From Nitrosomonadales bacterium (GTDB taxonomy: Bacteria; Pseudomonadota; Gammaproteobacteria; Burkholderiales; Gallionellaceae), in assembly GCA_016235045.1 (NCBI GenBank), contig JACRME010000008.1:496001-560000 (forward strand): 64,000 bases of DNA, read 5' to 3'. Below, piece by piece: positions 44,132 to 53,694 of the stretch. Below the pieces are notes generated by a model. The model searched no databases, was not told the origin of the DNA, and worked only from the letters and a program-made list of their open reading frames with translations. The translations under genes and the position numbers were made by a program. Positions within the stretch are counted from its first letter, which is position 1. Each line of letters opens with the position of its first letter.

Positions 44132-45052
44132 ATGACCTTCGCCATCGACGTGCGCGGCATCAACAAGCATTTCGGCGACAAGCACGTCGTGAAGGACCTC
44201 GCGCTGCAGGTCAAGCAGGGCGAAATCTTCGGCTTCCTCGGGCCCAACGGCAGCGGCAAGACCACCTCCATCCGCATGATCTGCGGCCTGCTCACGCCGG
44301 ACAGCGGCGCAGGAACCTGTCTCGGCTACGACGTGCTGAACGACAGCGTGGAGATCAAGAAACACGTCGGTTACATGACGCAAAAATTCTCGCTGTGGGA
44401 CGACCTCACCATCGCCGAGAACCTGGATTTCGTGGCGCGCATGTTCGGCATGAAAGATCGCAAGCCAGCGGTCGCGGCGGCACTGGAAGAATTGGGACTA
44501 ACGGCACGGCGCAACCAGCTCGCGGGCACGCTTTCCGGCGGCTGGAAGCAGCGGCTGGCCCTAGCCTCCTGCCTGCTGCACCGGCCCAAGCTGTTGCTGC
44601 TCGACGAGCCGACCGCCGGCGTCGACCCCAAGGCGCGGCGCGATTTCTGGGAGGAGATACACCGCCTGTCGGCGGCGGGCATCACCATCCTCGTTTCCAC
44701 GCACTATATGGATGAGGCGGAGCGCTGCCATCGCCTGGCCTATATCGCGTACGGCAACCTGCTCGCCAGCGGCACCGGCAGCGAAATCGTCGCGGCGCAG
44801 AACCTGACCACCTGGATCGTCACCGGCCTGCATGCGCACCGCCATGTGGAAGGGTTGCGCGAACTGCCCGGCGTCGAACAGGTCACCACCTTCGGCACCA
44901 CGCTGCACGTCAGCGGCAACGACGCCGAGTTGCTGGGACTCGCCATCGAACAGTACGGGCGCAACCACGAATTGCTGATCGCGCGCGGGGCGCCTTCGCT
45001 GGAAGATGCGTTCATCCACCTGATGCGCGACGCGCGCGACCAGTTCGAATGA
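44132..45052 (+). CDS. ABC exporter ATPase (YbhF/DrrA-like, single domain)
   Basis: A 306-residue nucleotide-binding protein: Walker A GPNGSGKTTS (~36), Q-loop YMTQKFSLWDDLT, a signature of LSGGWKQRL (Trp in place of the usual Gln), Walker B LLLLDEPTAGVDP and the H-loop STHYMDE. The C-terminal ~80 residues are the DrrA-type extension. E. coli YbhF has two such domains, this one has one. It overlaps the permease gene by ATGA. It energises export by the permease. No good ribosome site is seen, so coupling to the upstream gene may be weak. Confidence 0.92.
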   Translation: MTFAIDVRGINKHFGDKHVVKDLALQVKQGEIFGFLGPNGSGKTTSIRMICGLLTPDSGAGTCLGYDVLNDSVEIKKHVGYMTQKFSLWDDLTIAENLDFVARMFGMKDRKPAVAAALEELGLTARRNQLAGTLSGGWKQRLALASCLLHRPKLLLLDEPTAGVDPKARRDFWEEIHRLSAAGITILVSTHYMDEAERCHRLAYIAYGNLLASGTGSEIVAAQNLTTWIVTGLHAHRHVEGLRELPGVEQVTTFGTTLHVSGNDAELLGLAIEQYGRNHELLIARGAPSLEDAFIHLMRDARDQFE

Positions 45053-46206
45053 AATCTGCAAATATTTTCATTCGTCATTTTCGCCGCCTATCCTGGCACC
45101 GCTGGCTGGGCATTGTCATCAAGGAGTTCATCCAGCTCAAGCGCGACCGGCTGACCTTCGGCATGATTCTCGGCATCCCCATCATCCAGTTGATGATCTT
45201 CGGCTTTGCCATCAACTCCGACCCCAAGCACCTGCCGACCGTCGTGCTGCTGCACGAGTCCAGCCCGTTCACGCGCGATTACATCGCCGCCATGAAGAAC
45301 AGCGGGTATTTCGATCTGGTCGGTTCGGTGACCACGGAGCGCGAAGCCGAGGAATTGCTGGCGCGCGGCGAGGTGCAGTTCGTGGTCACTTTCCCGCAGG
45401 ATTTCCAGCGCGCGCTGATCCGCGGCGAGCACCCCGCCATCCTGGTGCAGGCCGATGCCACCGACCCGGTGGCCGCGGGCGGCGCGCTGTCGGTGCTCAA
45501 CCGCCTCGGCAACGAGGTGTTTGCCGCCGACCTGCCCGGCTTCCATCCGCCGCTGCCGGGCGGGTTGATCGAGTTGCGCGTGCACAAGCGCTACAACCCG
45601 GAAGGCATCACCGCCTACAACATCGTGCCGGGCCTGATCGGCGTGATCCTGACCATGACCATGGTGCTGATGACCGGGCTGGCGATGACGCGCGAGCGCG
45701 AGCGCGGCACCTTCGAGAACCTGCTCGCCACCCCGGCCACGCCGCTGGAAGTGATGACCGGCAAGATCGTGCCCTACATCCTGATCGGCCTGATCCAGGT
45801 CACGGTAATCCTGCTGGCGGCGCGCTGGATCTTCCATGTGCCGATGCTGGGCAGCCTGGCGCTGTTGTATGCGGTAGTGCTGCTGTTCATCTGCGCCAAC
45901 CTCACCCTTGGCATCACCTTCAGCTCCATCGCGCAGAACCAGTTGCAGGCGATGCAGATGACGTTCTTTTTCTTCCTGCCGTCCATGCTGCTGTCCGGCT
46001 TCATGTTCCCGTTCCGCGGCATGCCGGAATGGGCGCAGGTGATCGGCAACGCCCTGCCGCTCACGCATTTCCTGCAACTGGTGCGCGGCATCCTGCTCAA
46101 GGGCAACGGGCCGGAGTTGCTGTGGTCGCATACCTGGCCGCTATTCCTGTTCATCGCCGTGGTGCTGGGCGTCGGCCTGAAGACGTTCCGCCGCACGCTG
46201 GACTAG
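45049..46206 (+). CDS. ABC-2 type permease (YbhS/YbhR-like)
   Basis: A 385-residue membrane subunit of an ABC-2 exporter. One N-terminal helix (GMILGIPIIQLMIFGFAIN) is followed by a ~140-residue periplasmic domain (VLLHESSPFTRDYIAAMKNSG) and five C-terminal helices, including the family block ERGTFENLLATPATPLEVMTGKIVPYI. E. coli has two permeases here, this operon only one, so it probably works as a homodimer. It starts inside the stop of the ATPase gene. The exported compound is unknown; drug or membrane-stress roles are known for the E. coli relatives. Confidence 0.92.
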   Translation: MKSANIFIRHFRRLSWHRWLGIVIKEFIQLKRDRLTFGMILGIPIIQLMIFGFAINSDPKHLPTVVLLHESSPFTRDYIAAMKNSGYFDLVGSVTTEREAEELLARGEVQFVVTFPQDFQRALIRGEHPAILVQADATDPVAAGGALSVLNRLGNEVFAADLPGFHPPLPGGLIELRVHKRYNPEGITAYNIVPGLIGVILTMTMVLMTGLAMTRERERGTFENLLATPATPLEVMTGKIVPYILIGLIQVTVILLAARWIFHVPMLGSLALLYAVVLLFICANLTLGITFSSIAQNQLQAMQMTFFFFLPSMLLSGFMFPFRGMPEWAQVIGNALPLTHFLQLVRGILLKGNGPELLWSHTWPLFLFIAVVLGVGLKTFRRTLD

Positions 46207-46210
46207 CCAA

Positions 46211-46627
46211 GTGGATGCACTGAACGAATATCTCACCAGCGACCTCAGCCTGTGGGGCCTGTTCATGTCCAGCCTGCTCGGCGCGACGCTGTTGCCGGGC
46301 GGATCGGAGCTGGTGCTGGCCGGCGTATTGAAGCTCCATCCGGAACTGCTGTGGCCGGCCTTGCTGCTCGGTTCGCTGGGCAACACCCTGGGCGGAATGA
46401 TCACCTTCGCGATGGGGTGGCTGCTGCCCCAGACCCAGCAACTGAAACACGTGGAAAGCGTAAGGCGCTATGGCGCGCCTTCGCTGATATTCGCCTGGCT
46501 GCCGCTGGCGGGCGATGCGCTGTGCCTCGCGGCGGGATGGCTGCGTCTCAACTGGTGGCAGGCCGCGCTGTTCATGGCCCTCGGAAAATTCGCGCGCTAC
46601 GGGATGATCGCGCTCGCAACCCAATAA
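46211..46627 (+). CDS. YqaA-family membrane protein
   Basis: A 138-residue inner-membrane protein of the DedA/SNARE-associated relatives. Its short loop FMSSLLGATLLPGGSELVLAGVL, the GNTLGGMITFAMGW segment and RRYGAPSLIFAWLPLAGDALCLAAGWLRL are typical of YqaA. It starts four bases after the permease stop, so it belongs to that transcript though its function (possibly lipid transport) is unrelated at first sight. Confidence 0.88.
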   Translation: MDALNEYLTSDLSLWGLFMSSLLGATLLPGGSELVLAGVLKLHPELLWPALLLGSLGNTLGGMITFAMGWLLPQTQQLKHVESVRRYGAPSLIFAWLPLAGDALCLAAGWLRLNWWQAALFMALGKFARYGMIALATQ

Positions 46628-46790
46628 ACAAGAACCGGTTATTCATGTCGGCCGGCAGTACCACAAGCGGGCCTCCCCGGGTATTCCTCGGCTCAAGATG
46701 TGGTTTTTATGAACAGTCCGGGCGCCGCTTCCTGTTGCATCCGTTCCGGGTACGGCTTACATTGGTTCCCTGCCCTCAGATTCGCATCCC

Positions 46791-49700
46791 ATGGATAAGC
46801 GCCTGACCCCTGCCAGAATCGCCTTGCTGTATGCCGCATTCGCCAGCCTGTGGATTTTCGCCTCCGACAAACTGCTGGCACTCGTCCTGCCCGACCCGGC
46901 CCTGATAATACGCATCGGCATGTTCAAGGGCTTCGCTTTCGTCGCGGTTACCACGTGGCTGCTTTATCAACTGATCAAGACATCGGCCACCAAAGTCGTC
47001 CCCGCAGACAGTCCGGACGAAGCCAAAGCCGGACTGTTCAAGGCGCGTAACCTGCTGGCGATTTTTCTGGGGCTCGCTTTGGTTGTGCCGCTGTTCGGTT
47101 ACGGCATCGCCAGGTTCTACAGCCCGCACGTCCGGCAGGCCGCATTCGACGACCTGACTGCCATTGCCGAACTGAAGTCCGGCCAGATCGAAACCTGGCT
47201 GCATGAGCGGGACAACGATGTTGTCGAACTTGCCGAGCGCACCGGCCTCATTGAAAAAGCGGCGCAGTGGCTGGAACAAGGAGATACCGGAGCAAGGCAA
47301 TATGTCGCCGAACGGCTGGTTTCGCTTACGCGCACGCATGGCTACGAACCTGTCCTGCTGTACAGGAATGGCGGCCCGGCATTGCCGTCGGCCACGGCGC
47401 CCGATCCGGTTTCCGGCAAGCTCTGGCGCGAACTGCTGAAGAAGGCGCTCAGCGACGCAAAAGCACAGCGCAGCGAACTCTACCGCGACGGCAACGGCAA
47501 AATTCGTCTCGATTACGTTGTACCGATACATCTGTCCGGCCCGCAGCGGGTAATCGGCGCCATTGTGCTGCGCGCGCCGGTCGAACAGTTCCTGTTCCCG
47601 CTGGTGCAATCCTGGCCCACGTCCAGTCCCAGTGCCGAGACCGTGTTGACGCGCCGCGACGGCGGCGAGATTCTGCACCTGAACGAATTGCGCCACCGCA
47701 AGGGTACGGCATTGTCGCTGCGCGTGCCGCTGGATAACCAGGGGGCAATATCCGCGGCCGCCATCCGGCTCGACACGCCGCAAACCCTGGAGGGCACGGA
47801 TTATCGCGGCGTGCGCGTATTGGCCGCCGCGCGCCCGATACCAGGCACCGACTGGCACCTGGTGGCGAAAGTGGACCGGGACGAGGTGATGGCGCTCTTC
47901 AACGAGATGCTGTTCTGGGTGAGCCTGGTCGCCATCGTTGCCGTCATGGTGGTGGCGAGTGCCGTGCTGATGCTGTGGCGGCAACAGCAGCGCGTGCACC
48001 AGTTGGCACTGGTCGCCCGCACCGCGGAAATGGACAAGCAACTCAAGCTGTTCTACGAACTGCCGTTCATCGGCATGTCGATCACGTCGCCCGTCACCAG
48101 GCAATGGCTTTACGTAAACGACCGCCTGTGCGACATGCTCGGCTACTCGCGCGCCGAGCTGCTGCAAACCACATGGTCGGATATTACCCATCCGGACGAT
48201 GTCGGCGGCAATTTGAAGGAGCTGGAGCGCATCAAGACGGGCGAAAGCGACGGCTTCAGCATGGAGAAACGCTTCCTGCGCAAGGACGGCACCCCGCTCG
48301 CCGTCAACATCGTCGTCAAATGCGTGCGCGATACGGAAGGAAAACCCAGCCATATCGTGGCGATGATCGAGGACATTTCCGAGCGCAAACGGATCGAGCA
48401 GGCGTTGCGCGAAAGCGAAGACCGCTTCCGCAACATTTTTGCCAACGCAATCGACGGCATCCTGCTTGCGGATGCCGAAAGCCGGAAATTCGTCATGGCC
48501 AATCCCGCGATAGAGCGCATGCTGGGCTACGACAGCAAGGAAATCCTCAGCCTCGGCGTGGAGGACATCCATCCGGCGGAAGCGCTGACCGATGTCCTGA
48601 ACGCGTTCGAGAAACAGCTGACTGGCGAACTGACGCTGGCTCACGACTTGCCGGTGAAGCGCAAGGATGGCTCGGTGTTCCACGCCGAAATCAATTCCGC
48701 GCCCATCACCATCGACGGCAAGCCTTATCTGCTGGGGAATTTCCGTGACATCACCGAACGCAAACGGGCCGAAACAGCATTGCGCGAAAGCGAAGACCGT
48801 TTCCGCAGCATCTTCGACAATGCCATCGACGGAATCGCGCTGCTGGATGCCGAAACCCGCAGGATCGCCATGGCAAATCAGGCATTCGAACGCATGCTGG
48901 GCTACGGCAGCGGGGAGACCATCGGCTTCGGCTTCGGGGACTTCCACCCGGCGGAAGCGCTGCCCGAGATCAATTCGGGGTTCGGCAGGCGCCTGGCCGG
49001 CGATGTCATGCCCGTGGTCGACCTTCCGCTGATGCGCAAGGACGGTTCCCTGCTCTACGCCAACATCAATGCCGCGCCGTTATCCATCGGCGGCAAGACT
49101 TACATGATGGCGATCTTCCGCGATATTTCCGAACGCAAGAAAACAGAAGCTGCGCTGCGCCAGTCCGCCACGGTGTTCGAGAACAGCCACGACGGCATCA
49201 CCATCACCGATCTCGACGGGCGCATCCTGGCCGTCAACCGCGCTTTCCTGAAAATCACCGGCTACAGCGAAGCCGAGGTGCTGGGACAGAACCCGCGCAT
49301 CCTGCATTCCGGCCGCCAGTCCAGGGATTTCTACCAGGACATGTGGGCCAACATCAAGCAGGCGGGGTACTGGCACGGCGAGATCTGGAACCGGCGCAAG
49401 AACGGCGAGATATACCCCGAGTGGCTGACCATCAGCGCGGTGAAAAACGCGGAGGGCCAGACCACGCATTACGTGGGCACGTTCTCCGATCTCAGCCAGA
49501 TCAAGCAGTCCGAGGAGCGCGCCGAGCATCTGGCCCATTACGACCCGCTCACCGACCTGCCCAACCGCCTGCTGGTGCTATCGCACCTTAACCATGTGCT
49601 GACACGGGCGCAACGGCATCACCGTCACGTCGGCGTGCTGTACCTCGACCTGGATCGGTTCAAGAACATCAACGACAGCCTGGGCTATCCGGTCGGCGAC

Positions 49701-50819
49701 GAACTGCTGGTCAAACTGACCGAGCGCCTGACCATGCATATGCGCAGCGAGGACATGCTGGCCCGCCTGGGCGGCGACGAGTTCCTGCTGGTGCTGGAAT
49801 ACATGGAGGTGCCGGAGGATGCCGCCATCGTGGCGCGATCGCTGCTCGAATTGCTGACGCAAGCCTTCGCGCTGTCCGGAGAACAGGAAATCTTCATCGG
49901 CGCCAGCATCGGCATCAGCGTATTCCCGAACGACGGCAGCAACGCGGACCAGTTGATCCAGTATGCCGATGCCGCCATGCACCAGGCCAAGCAGCAGGGA
50001 CGCAACACTTTCCAGTTCTACACCGACTCGCTGACGCGCGCTTCCGGCCGGCATCTCGAACTGGAAACGCGGCTGCGGCACGCGATTACGGCCAACCAGT
50101 TGCGCGTCTATTACCAGCCGCAGGTGGACATCGCCACCGGCCATATCGTCGGCGCCGAGGCATTGGTGCGCTGGCAGGATCCGGAACGCGGACTGATCCC
50201 GCCGGTCGACTTCATCCCGCTGGCGGAAGAAACGGGGCTGATCGGCGCCATCGGCGAGTGGGTGTTGAAAGAAGCCTGCCTGCAGGGCGTGCGCTGGATC
50301 GATGCCGGTTTGCCGTTTTTGACCCTGGCGGTCAATCTTTCGCCGCATCAGTTCATGCGCGGCAGCATCGTGGACACCGTCTCGAAAATCCTGGCCGAAA
50401 CCGGTTTCCCCGCCGACCGGCTGGAACTGGAGCTGACCGAGAGCGCGTTGATGCAACAGGAAGAGAACGCCGTCAGGATGCTGCACCTGCTGCGTGCGCT
50501 CGACATCCGCCTGGCGATCGACGATTTCGGCACCGGTTACTCTTCGCTCTCCTACCTCAAGCGTTTTCCGCTCGATATCCTGAAAATCGACAAGAGTTTC
50601 GTCGACGACATCCCGTTCCATCAGGACGACATGGAGATCGCCGCCACCATCATCGCCATGGGGCACTCGCTGGGTTTCAAGGTGCTGGCCGAAGGCGTCG
50701 AAACCAAAGAGCAACTGGATTTCCTGCAATCGAAAGGCTGCGACATGTACCAGGGCTATCTCACCAGCCCGCCCCTGCCGCCCGCCCAATTCGAAAAGCT
50801 GCTGGAGCGACCCGCGTGA
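46791..50819 (+). CDS. Membrane-bound four-PAS GGDEF/EAL cyclic di-GMP protein
   Basis: A 1342-residue signal protein acting at the inner membrane. Hydrophobic helices lie at ~10-28, 42-61, 89-110 and 372-396. The last two flank a ~260-residue external sensing domain. Four PAS units follow (~415-535, 539-660, 664-785, 789-910), units 2 and 3 being near copies (ALRESEDRFRNIF / ALRESEDRFRSIF). Then come a diguanylate cyclase domain with intact GGDEF (~993) and a phosphodiesterase domain with intact EAL (~1121) and DDFGTGYSSLSYLKRFP. Both activities could be real; which one dominates is not visible. It is monocistronic as far as seen. Confidence 0.93.
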   Translation: MDKRLTPARIALLYAAFASLWIFASDKLLALVLPDPALIIRIGMFKGFAFVAVTTWLLYQLIKTSATKVVPADSPDEAKAGLFKARNLLAIFLGLALVVPLFGYGIARFYSPHVRQAAFDDLTAIAELKSGQIETWLHERDNDVVELAERTGLIEKAAQWLEQGDTGARQYVAERLVSLTRTHGYEPVLLYRNGGPALPSATAPDPVSGKLWRELLKKALSDAKAQRSELYRDGNGKIRLDYVVPIHLSGPQRVIGAIVLRAPVEQFLFPLVQSWPTSSPSAETVLTRRDGGEILHLNELRHRKGTALSLRVPLDNQGAISAAAIRLDTPQTLEGTDYRGVRVLAAARPIPGTDWHLVAKVDRDEVMALFNEMLFWVSLVAIVAVMVVASAVLMLWRQQQRVHQLALVARTAEMDKQLKLFYELPFIGMSITSPVTRQWLYVNDRLCDMLGYSRAELLQTTWSDITHPDDVGGNLKELERIKTGESDGFSMEKRFLRKDGTPLAVNIVVKCVRDTEGKPSHIVAMIEDISERKRIEQALRESEDRFRNIFANAIDGILLADAESRKFVMANPAIERMLGYDSKEILSLGVEDIHPAEALTDVLNAFEKQLTGELTLAHDLPVKRKDGSVFHAEINSAPITIDGKPYLLGNFRDITERKRAETALRESEDRFRSIFDNAIDGIALLDAETRRIAMANQAFERMLGYGSGETIGFGFGDFHPAEALPEINSGFGRRLAGDVMPVVDLPLMRKDGSLLYANINAAPLSIGGKTYMMAIFRDISERKKTEAALRQSATVFENSHDGITITDLDGRILAVNRAFLKITGYSEAEVLGQNPRILHSGRQSRDFYQDMWANIKQAGYWHGEIWNRRKNGEIYPEWLTISAVKNAEGQTTHYVGTFSDLSQIKQSEERAEHLAHYDPLTDLPNRLLVLSHLNHVLTRAQRHHRHVGVLYLDLDRFKNINDSLGYPVGDELLVKLTERLTMHMRSEDMLARLGGDEFLLVLEYMEVPEDAAIVARSLLELLTQAFALSGEQEIFIGASIGISVFPNDGSNADQLIQYADAAMHQAKQQGRNTFQFYTDSLTRASGRHLELETRLRHAITANQLRVYYQPQVDIATGHIVGAEALVRWQDPERGLIPPVDFIPLAEETGLIGAIGEWVLKEACLQGVRWIDAGLPFLTLAVNLSPHQFMRGSIVDTVSKILAETGFPADRLELELTESALMQQEENAVRMLHLLRALDIRLAIDDFGTGYSSLSYLKRFPLDILKIDKSFVDDIPFHQDDMEIAATIIAMGHSLGFKVLAEGVETKEQLDFLQSKGCDMYQGYLTSPPLPPAQFEKLLERPA

Positions 50820-50924
50820 ACCCACGCCAACAGCAGGGAAGTTGCCCGCAGAATCCGGAACCGGAATCACCGCCGAATACACAACAGTTTGCATGAAACG
50901 ACAGCAATGGCATCATAGGCACCC

Positions 50925-51701
50925 ATGAGCACATTCAAAGTCATGCAGTTCAACATGCAGTTCGGCCAGATATGGGACGAATCGAACACCCATGATGCGC
51001 CGATCAATCTCGATCTGACCATCGCGGAATTGCTCAAGCGCAATGCGGACATCATCATATTGCAGGAAGTCGAACACGCGCAGGCCGGCGGGGTGCAGGC
51101 CGAGCCGCCGCCCAATTACACGCGTTTGCAGACGGCACTCAAAGGCTACCACAGCTATTTTTCCTACCCGAAAGCCGATCCGCGCGAGTTGCCGTTCGGC
51201 ATCGGGCTGGCCATTTTTTCCAAAACGCCGTTACGCGACACCTTCCGTGTCGACCTGCCCTCGCCTCCCATCGAATTCGAATTCGAGGGCGAAAAGAAGA
51301 CACCGACCGACCGCCTGCTCATCGGCGCCAGGACCACGCTGCTCGGACACGATCTGCAGCTCTTCAACACGCACCTGCTGGCGTATTTCATGCTCAAGTC
51401 GTCGAGCGAGCAGTTCCCGGAACAGCGCCAACTGGTGGTCGACCAGTTGCGCCGCGCCGACAATTGCCCGGCCTTGATCTCGGGCGACTTCAACGTCAGC
51501 AACCGCGAATCGCTGGTCAGCCAATTCGCCGAAGCCGGATTCCGCACCGTGCAGATGACCGAAATCACCTGGCGCCACCGGCCTTACGTGCTTGACCACA
51601 TCTTCCACAGCAAGCACCTGCGCCCGGTGAACTACATCGTCAAGCCGACCAAGGCGTCGGATCACCACATCCTGATCGCGGAATTCGAATTCCTGGAATA
51701 A
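50925..51701 (+). CDS. Endonuclease/exonuclease/phosphatase-family hydrolase
   Basis: A 258-residue protein of the EEP fold: MQFNMQFGQIWDES at the N-terminus, metal-binding Glu in IIILQEVE, LFNTHLLAYF, the ISGDFNVS motif, and the C-terminal DHHILIAEFEF. No signal peptide, so cytoplasmic. EEP members cleave nucleic acids, phosphoinositides or sphingolipids, so the substrate is open. It follows the GGDEF/EAL gene by 105 bases with no obvious terminator between. Confidence 0.85.
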   Translation: MSTFKVMQFNMQFGQIWDESNTHDAPINLDLTIAELLKRNADIIILQEVEHAQAGGVQAEPPPNYTRLQTALKGYHSYFSYPKADPRELPFGIGLAIFSKTPLRDTFRVDLPSPPIEFEFEGEKKTPTDRLLIGARTTLLGHDLQLFNTHLLAYFMLKSSSEQFPEQRQLVVDQLRRADNCPALISGDFNVSNRESLVSQFAEAGFRTVQMTEITWRHRPYVLDHIFHSKHLRPVNYIVKPTKASDHHILIAEFEFLE

Positions 51702-51751
51702 TCCCGGCGTCCGTTGGCACGCAGCCCGTTAATTCCATGAGGCAGTTTTTG

Positions 51752-51873
51752 TAGGAGCCCGGCTTGCCGGGCGATTTCCCGCATAAACCCTATCGCGCAA
51801 CAAGTTGCGCTCCTACGGGCAGGCTGGTGATCATGAAGACTTGTAATCCAAATTGGATTTGGCTCGATGAGTC
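51752..51873. repeat. Dispersed hairpin element of a second family, copy 2 (inverted)
   Basis: Inverted relative to 42381-42485: TAGGAGCCCGGCTTGCCGGGC, then GCGCAACAAGTTGCGCTCCTAC and further on GTAATCCAAATTGGAT. It lies between two genes that converge (the EEP hydrolase gene and the M17 aminopeptidase gene), where its hairpins could also stop transcription. Confidence 0.8.
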
Positions 51874-51932
51874 CATATTCAAATAACCATGCTGTATAGC
51901 CAGAACAAACTGAAAGAATACGTTTGCAATCG

Positions 51933-53528
51933 TTATCCCTGCAACATCTTAAGTCCCCAGGCCACACCGAATCCGTTCACCTCGTGCGCCACGATACCCA
52001 GCCCGCCTTCGCAGCGGCTGGCCGACAGGTCGACGTGCAGCCAGGGCGTGTCGTGCTCGACAAAACGCTTGAGGAAACGCGTGGCGAGGATATGGTCGGC
52101 TTCACCGTCCAGCGTGCATTGCTTGATGTCGGCCACTTTTGAATCGAGCGCCGGTTCGTAATCCTCGTCCTGCGGGAAAGCACACAGTCGCTCGCCGACC
52201 TGCTTGCCGACATTCACCGCGCGCTGCGCCAGTTCGTCCGTGGTGCCGAACACGCCGCTGTAACGCGCCCCTAGCGCCATCGCCATGCTGCCGGTGAGTG
52301 TGGCAAAGTCGATCATCAGATTTGGCTTGGTGCGCGAAGCCAGCGTCAATGTATCCGCCAGCACCATGCGGCCTTCGGCATCGGTGTGCATCACTTCGAT
52401 GTTGGTGCCGTTGAGTGCCTTCACGATGTCGTTCTGTTTGTAAGCCCTGGGACTGATGTGGTTCTGTGCCAGCGCCAGCCAGCAGTCGATGTTCAGCGGC
52501 AGCTTCTGTTGCGAGGCGGCGAGCAGGATGCCGAGCGTGACCGCGGAGCCGTTCATGTCCTCGTGCATGTTGTGCATGTAGCGCGAGGGCTTGAGGTTGT
52601 GGCCGCCGGTGTCAAAACAGATGCCCTTGCCCACCAGCGCGACGGTGTGTTTGGCTTTGGGATGTTTGTAGGAAAGATGCACGATGGCAGCATCTTCCGG
52701 ATCGCTGCCCTGCGCCACCGCGACGAACGCGCCCGCGCCCATCTTGCGTAATTTCGGCATGGTGAACTCTTCATACTTCCAGCCGTTGGCCTGCGCCAGT
52801 TTCTTCACGCGCAGGCGGTAGGCGCCCGGTGTGAGTTCATTGGGCGGCAGCACGGTCAGCTCGCGGCACAGCAGATTGCCTGCGGCCTGCGCCTTGAGCG
52901 CATCGAACACACCAACATTCCCTCCCCCTTGCAGGGGGACTGCGGAAGGGTCGCCGCCATGCGGCGGGGTACCCACCGGCGTACCCCTTGCGGGTGGGGT
53001 CAGGGAGGGGGTAGACACCTTGCTACTCCGCGACTCCACCCCCATCCTGGCCTTCCCCCTGCCAGGGGGAAGGGACTGTGGAAGTCCGTACACCTCGATC
53101 TTCTGCAGCGCCTTGCGCTCGTCCTTCTTCTTGTGCACCGGCAGCAGCGCGCCGTTCACCCAGGCGCCATATACCGCCAGTTCGGCGGCCTGTTGCGCAT
53201 GGCTGCCCGACACGGCAATTGCGATGCCCTTCGGCTGCTCTTCCAGCAGCAACTGCAAACCCTTGCGCACCTGCACCTGCTGCGCGAAAGTGTCCCTGTC
53301 GAAATCCAGCATCGCCCACGCCACCAGCGTGCCGTTGATAGCATTCGCGGCAATCGGCGACTTCGCCAGTTCGTCAGCCTTCATGTCGCGGCGCTTGAGC
53401 ACGCTGGCGAGCAGTTCGCCGTGCGGAACATCCTTGGGGAGTACCTTCGCTTTGGGCAGCAGCACCAGCAAGTGCGTGGCGTTCAGCGTCTTGGGCAGGG
53501 CGGGAAACAGGGTCAGTTGTGCTAGCAT
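51933..53528 (-). CDS. M17 leucyl aminopeptidase-family protein with an in-frame repeat insert
   Basis: A cytoplasmic metallo-aminopeptidase of 531 residues. The catalytic C-terminal domain shows GKGICFDTGGHNLKPS (metal and catalytic Lys), MHEDMNGSAVTLG, and the signature as HTDAEGRMVLADTL, with His where most M17 enzymes have Asn. Between the N-terminal domain and the peptidase domain a ~52-residue stretch, starting near GRGKARMGVES and ending AVPLQGGGN, is encoded by repeat copy C (52920-53074). It has no counterpart in the family. The reading frame passes through without a stop, so the protein is probably made with a disordered insert. Substrate range is unknown. Confidence 0.9.
   Translation of the reverse strand: MLAQLTLFPALPKTLNATHLLVLLPKAKVLPKDVPHGELLASVLKRRDMKADELAKSPIAANAINGTLVAWAMLDFDRDTFAQQVQVRKGLQLLLEEQPKGIAIAVSGSHAQQAAELAVYGAWVNGALLPVHKKKDERKALQKIEVYGLPQSLPPGRGKARMGVESRSSKVSTPSLTPPARGTPVGTPPHGGDPSAVPLQGGGNVGVFDALKAQAAGNLLCRELTVLPPNELTPGAYRLRVKKLAQANGWKYEEFTMPKLRKMGAGAFVAVAQGSDPEDAAIVHLSYKHPKAKHTVALVGKGICFDTGGHNLKPSRYMHNMHEDMNGSAVTLGILLAASQQKLPLNIDCWLALAQNHISPRAYKQNDIVKALNGTNIEVMHTDAEGRMVLADTLTLASRTKPNLMIDFATLTGSMAMALGARYSGVFGTTDELAQRAVNVGKQVGERLCAFPQDEDYEPALDSKVADIKQCTLDGEADHILATRFLKRFVEHDTPWLHVDLSASRCEGGLGIVAHEVNGFGVAWGLKMLQG
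52920..53074. repeat. Dispersed paired-hairpin element, copy C (inside the M17 gene)
   Basis: Arms as in the other copies (CCCTCCCCCTTGCAGGGGG; CCTTCCCCCTGCCAGGGGGA), with the inner GGGGGTAGA and CCACCCCCATCC tracts. The centre holds two further hairpins, including CGTACCCCTTGCGGGTG, a string also present at ~56872. The element is read in frame on the minus strand by the aminopeptidase gene. Confidence 0.88.
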
Positions 53529-53581
53529 TACGTCCTCGATAAATGATGTGTCTGGTCATTATCGCTGAAAATACTTTCTGT

Positions 53582-53681
53582 CCGCAGATTACGCAGATTG
53601 ACGCAGATTCAACCCCTGTCTCTTGCCTCGCCTTGTCGTAATCACGGCAGCTTTAATCTGTGAAATCTGCGTAATCTGCGG
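53582..53681. repeat. Inverted-repeat element upstream of thyA (CCGCAGATTACGCAGATT type)
   Basis: Arms CCGCAGATTACGCAGATT and AATCTGCGTAATCTGCGG form a perfect 18-base inverted pair across ~65 bases. The right arm ends 13 bases before the thyA ATG, so it may shape the thyA leader or its ribosome access. Confidence 0.8.
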
Positions 53682-53694
53682 AAAAGGTTTTTGA

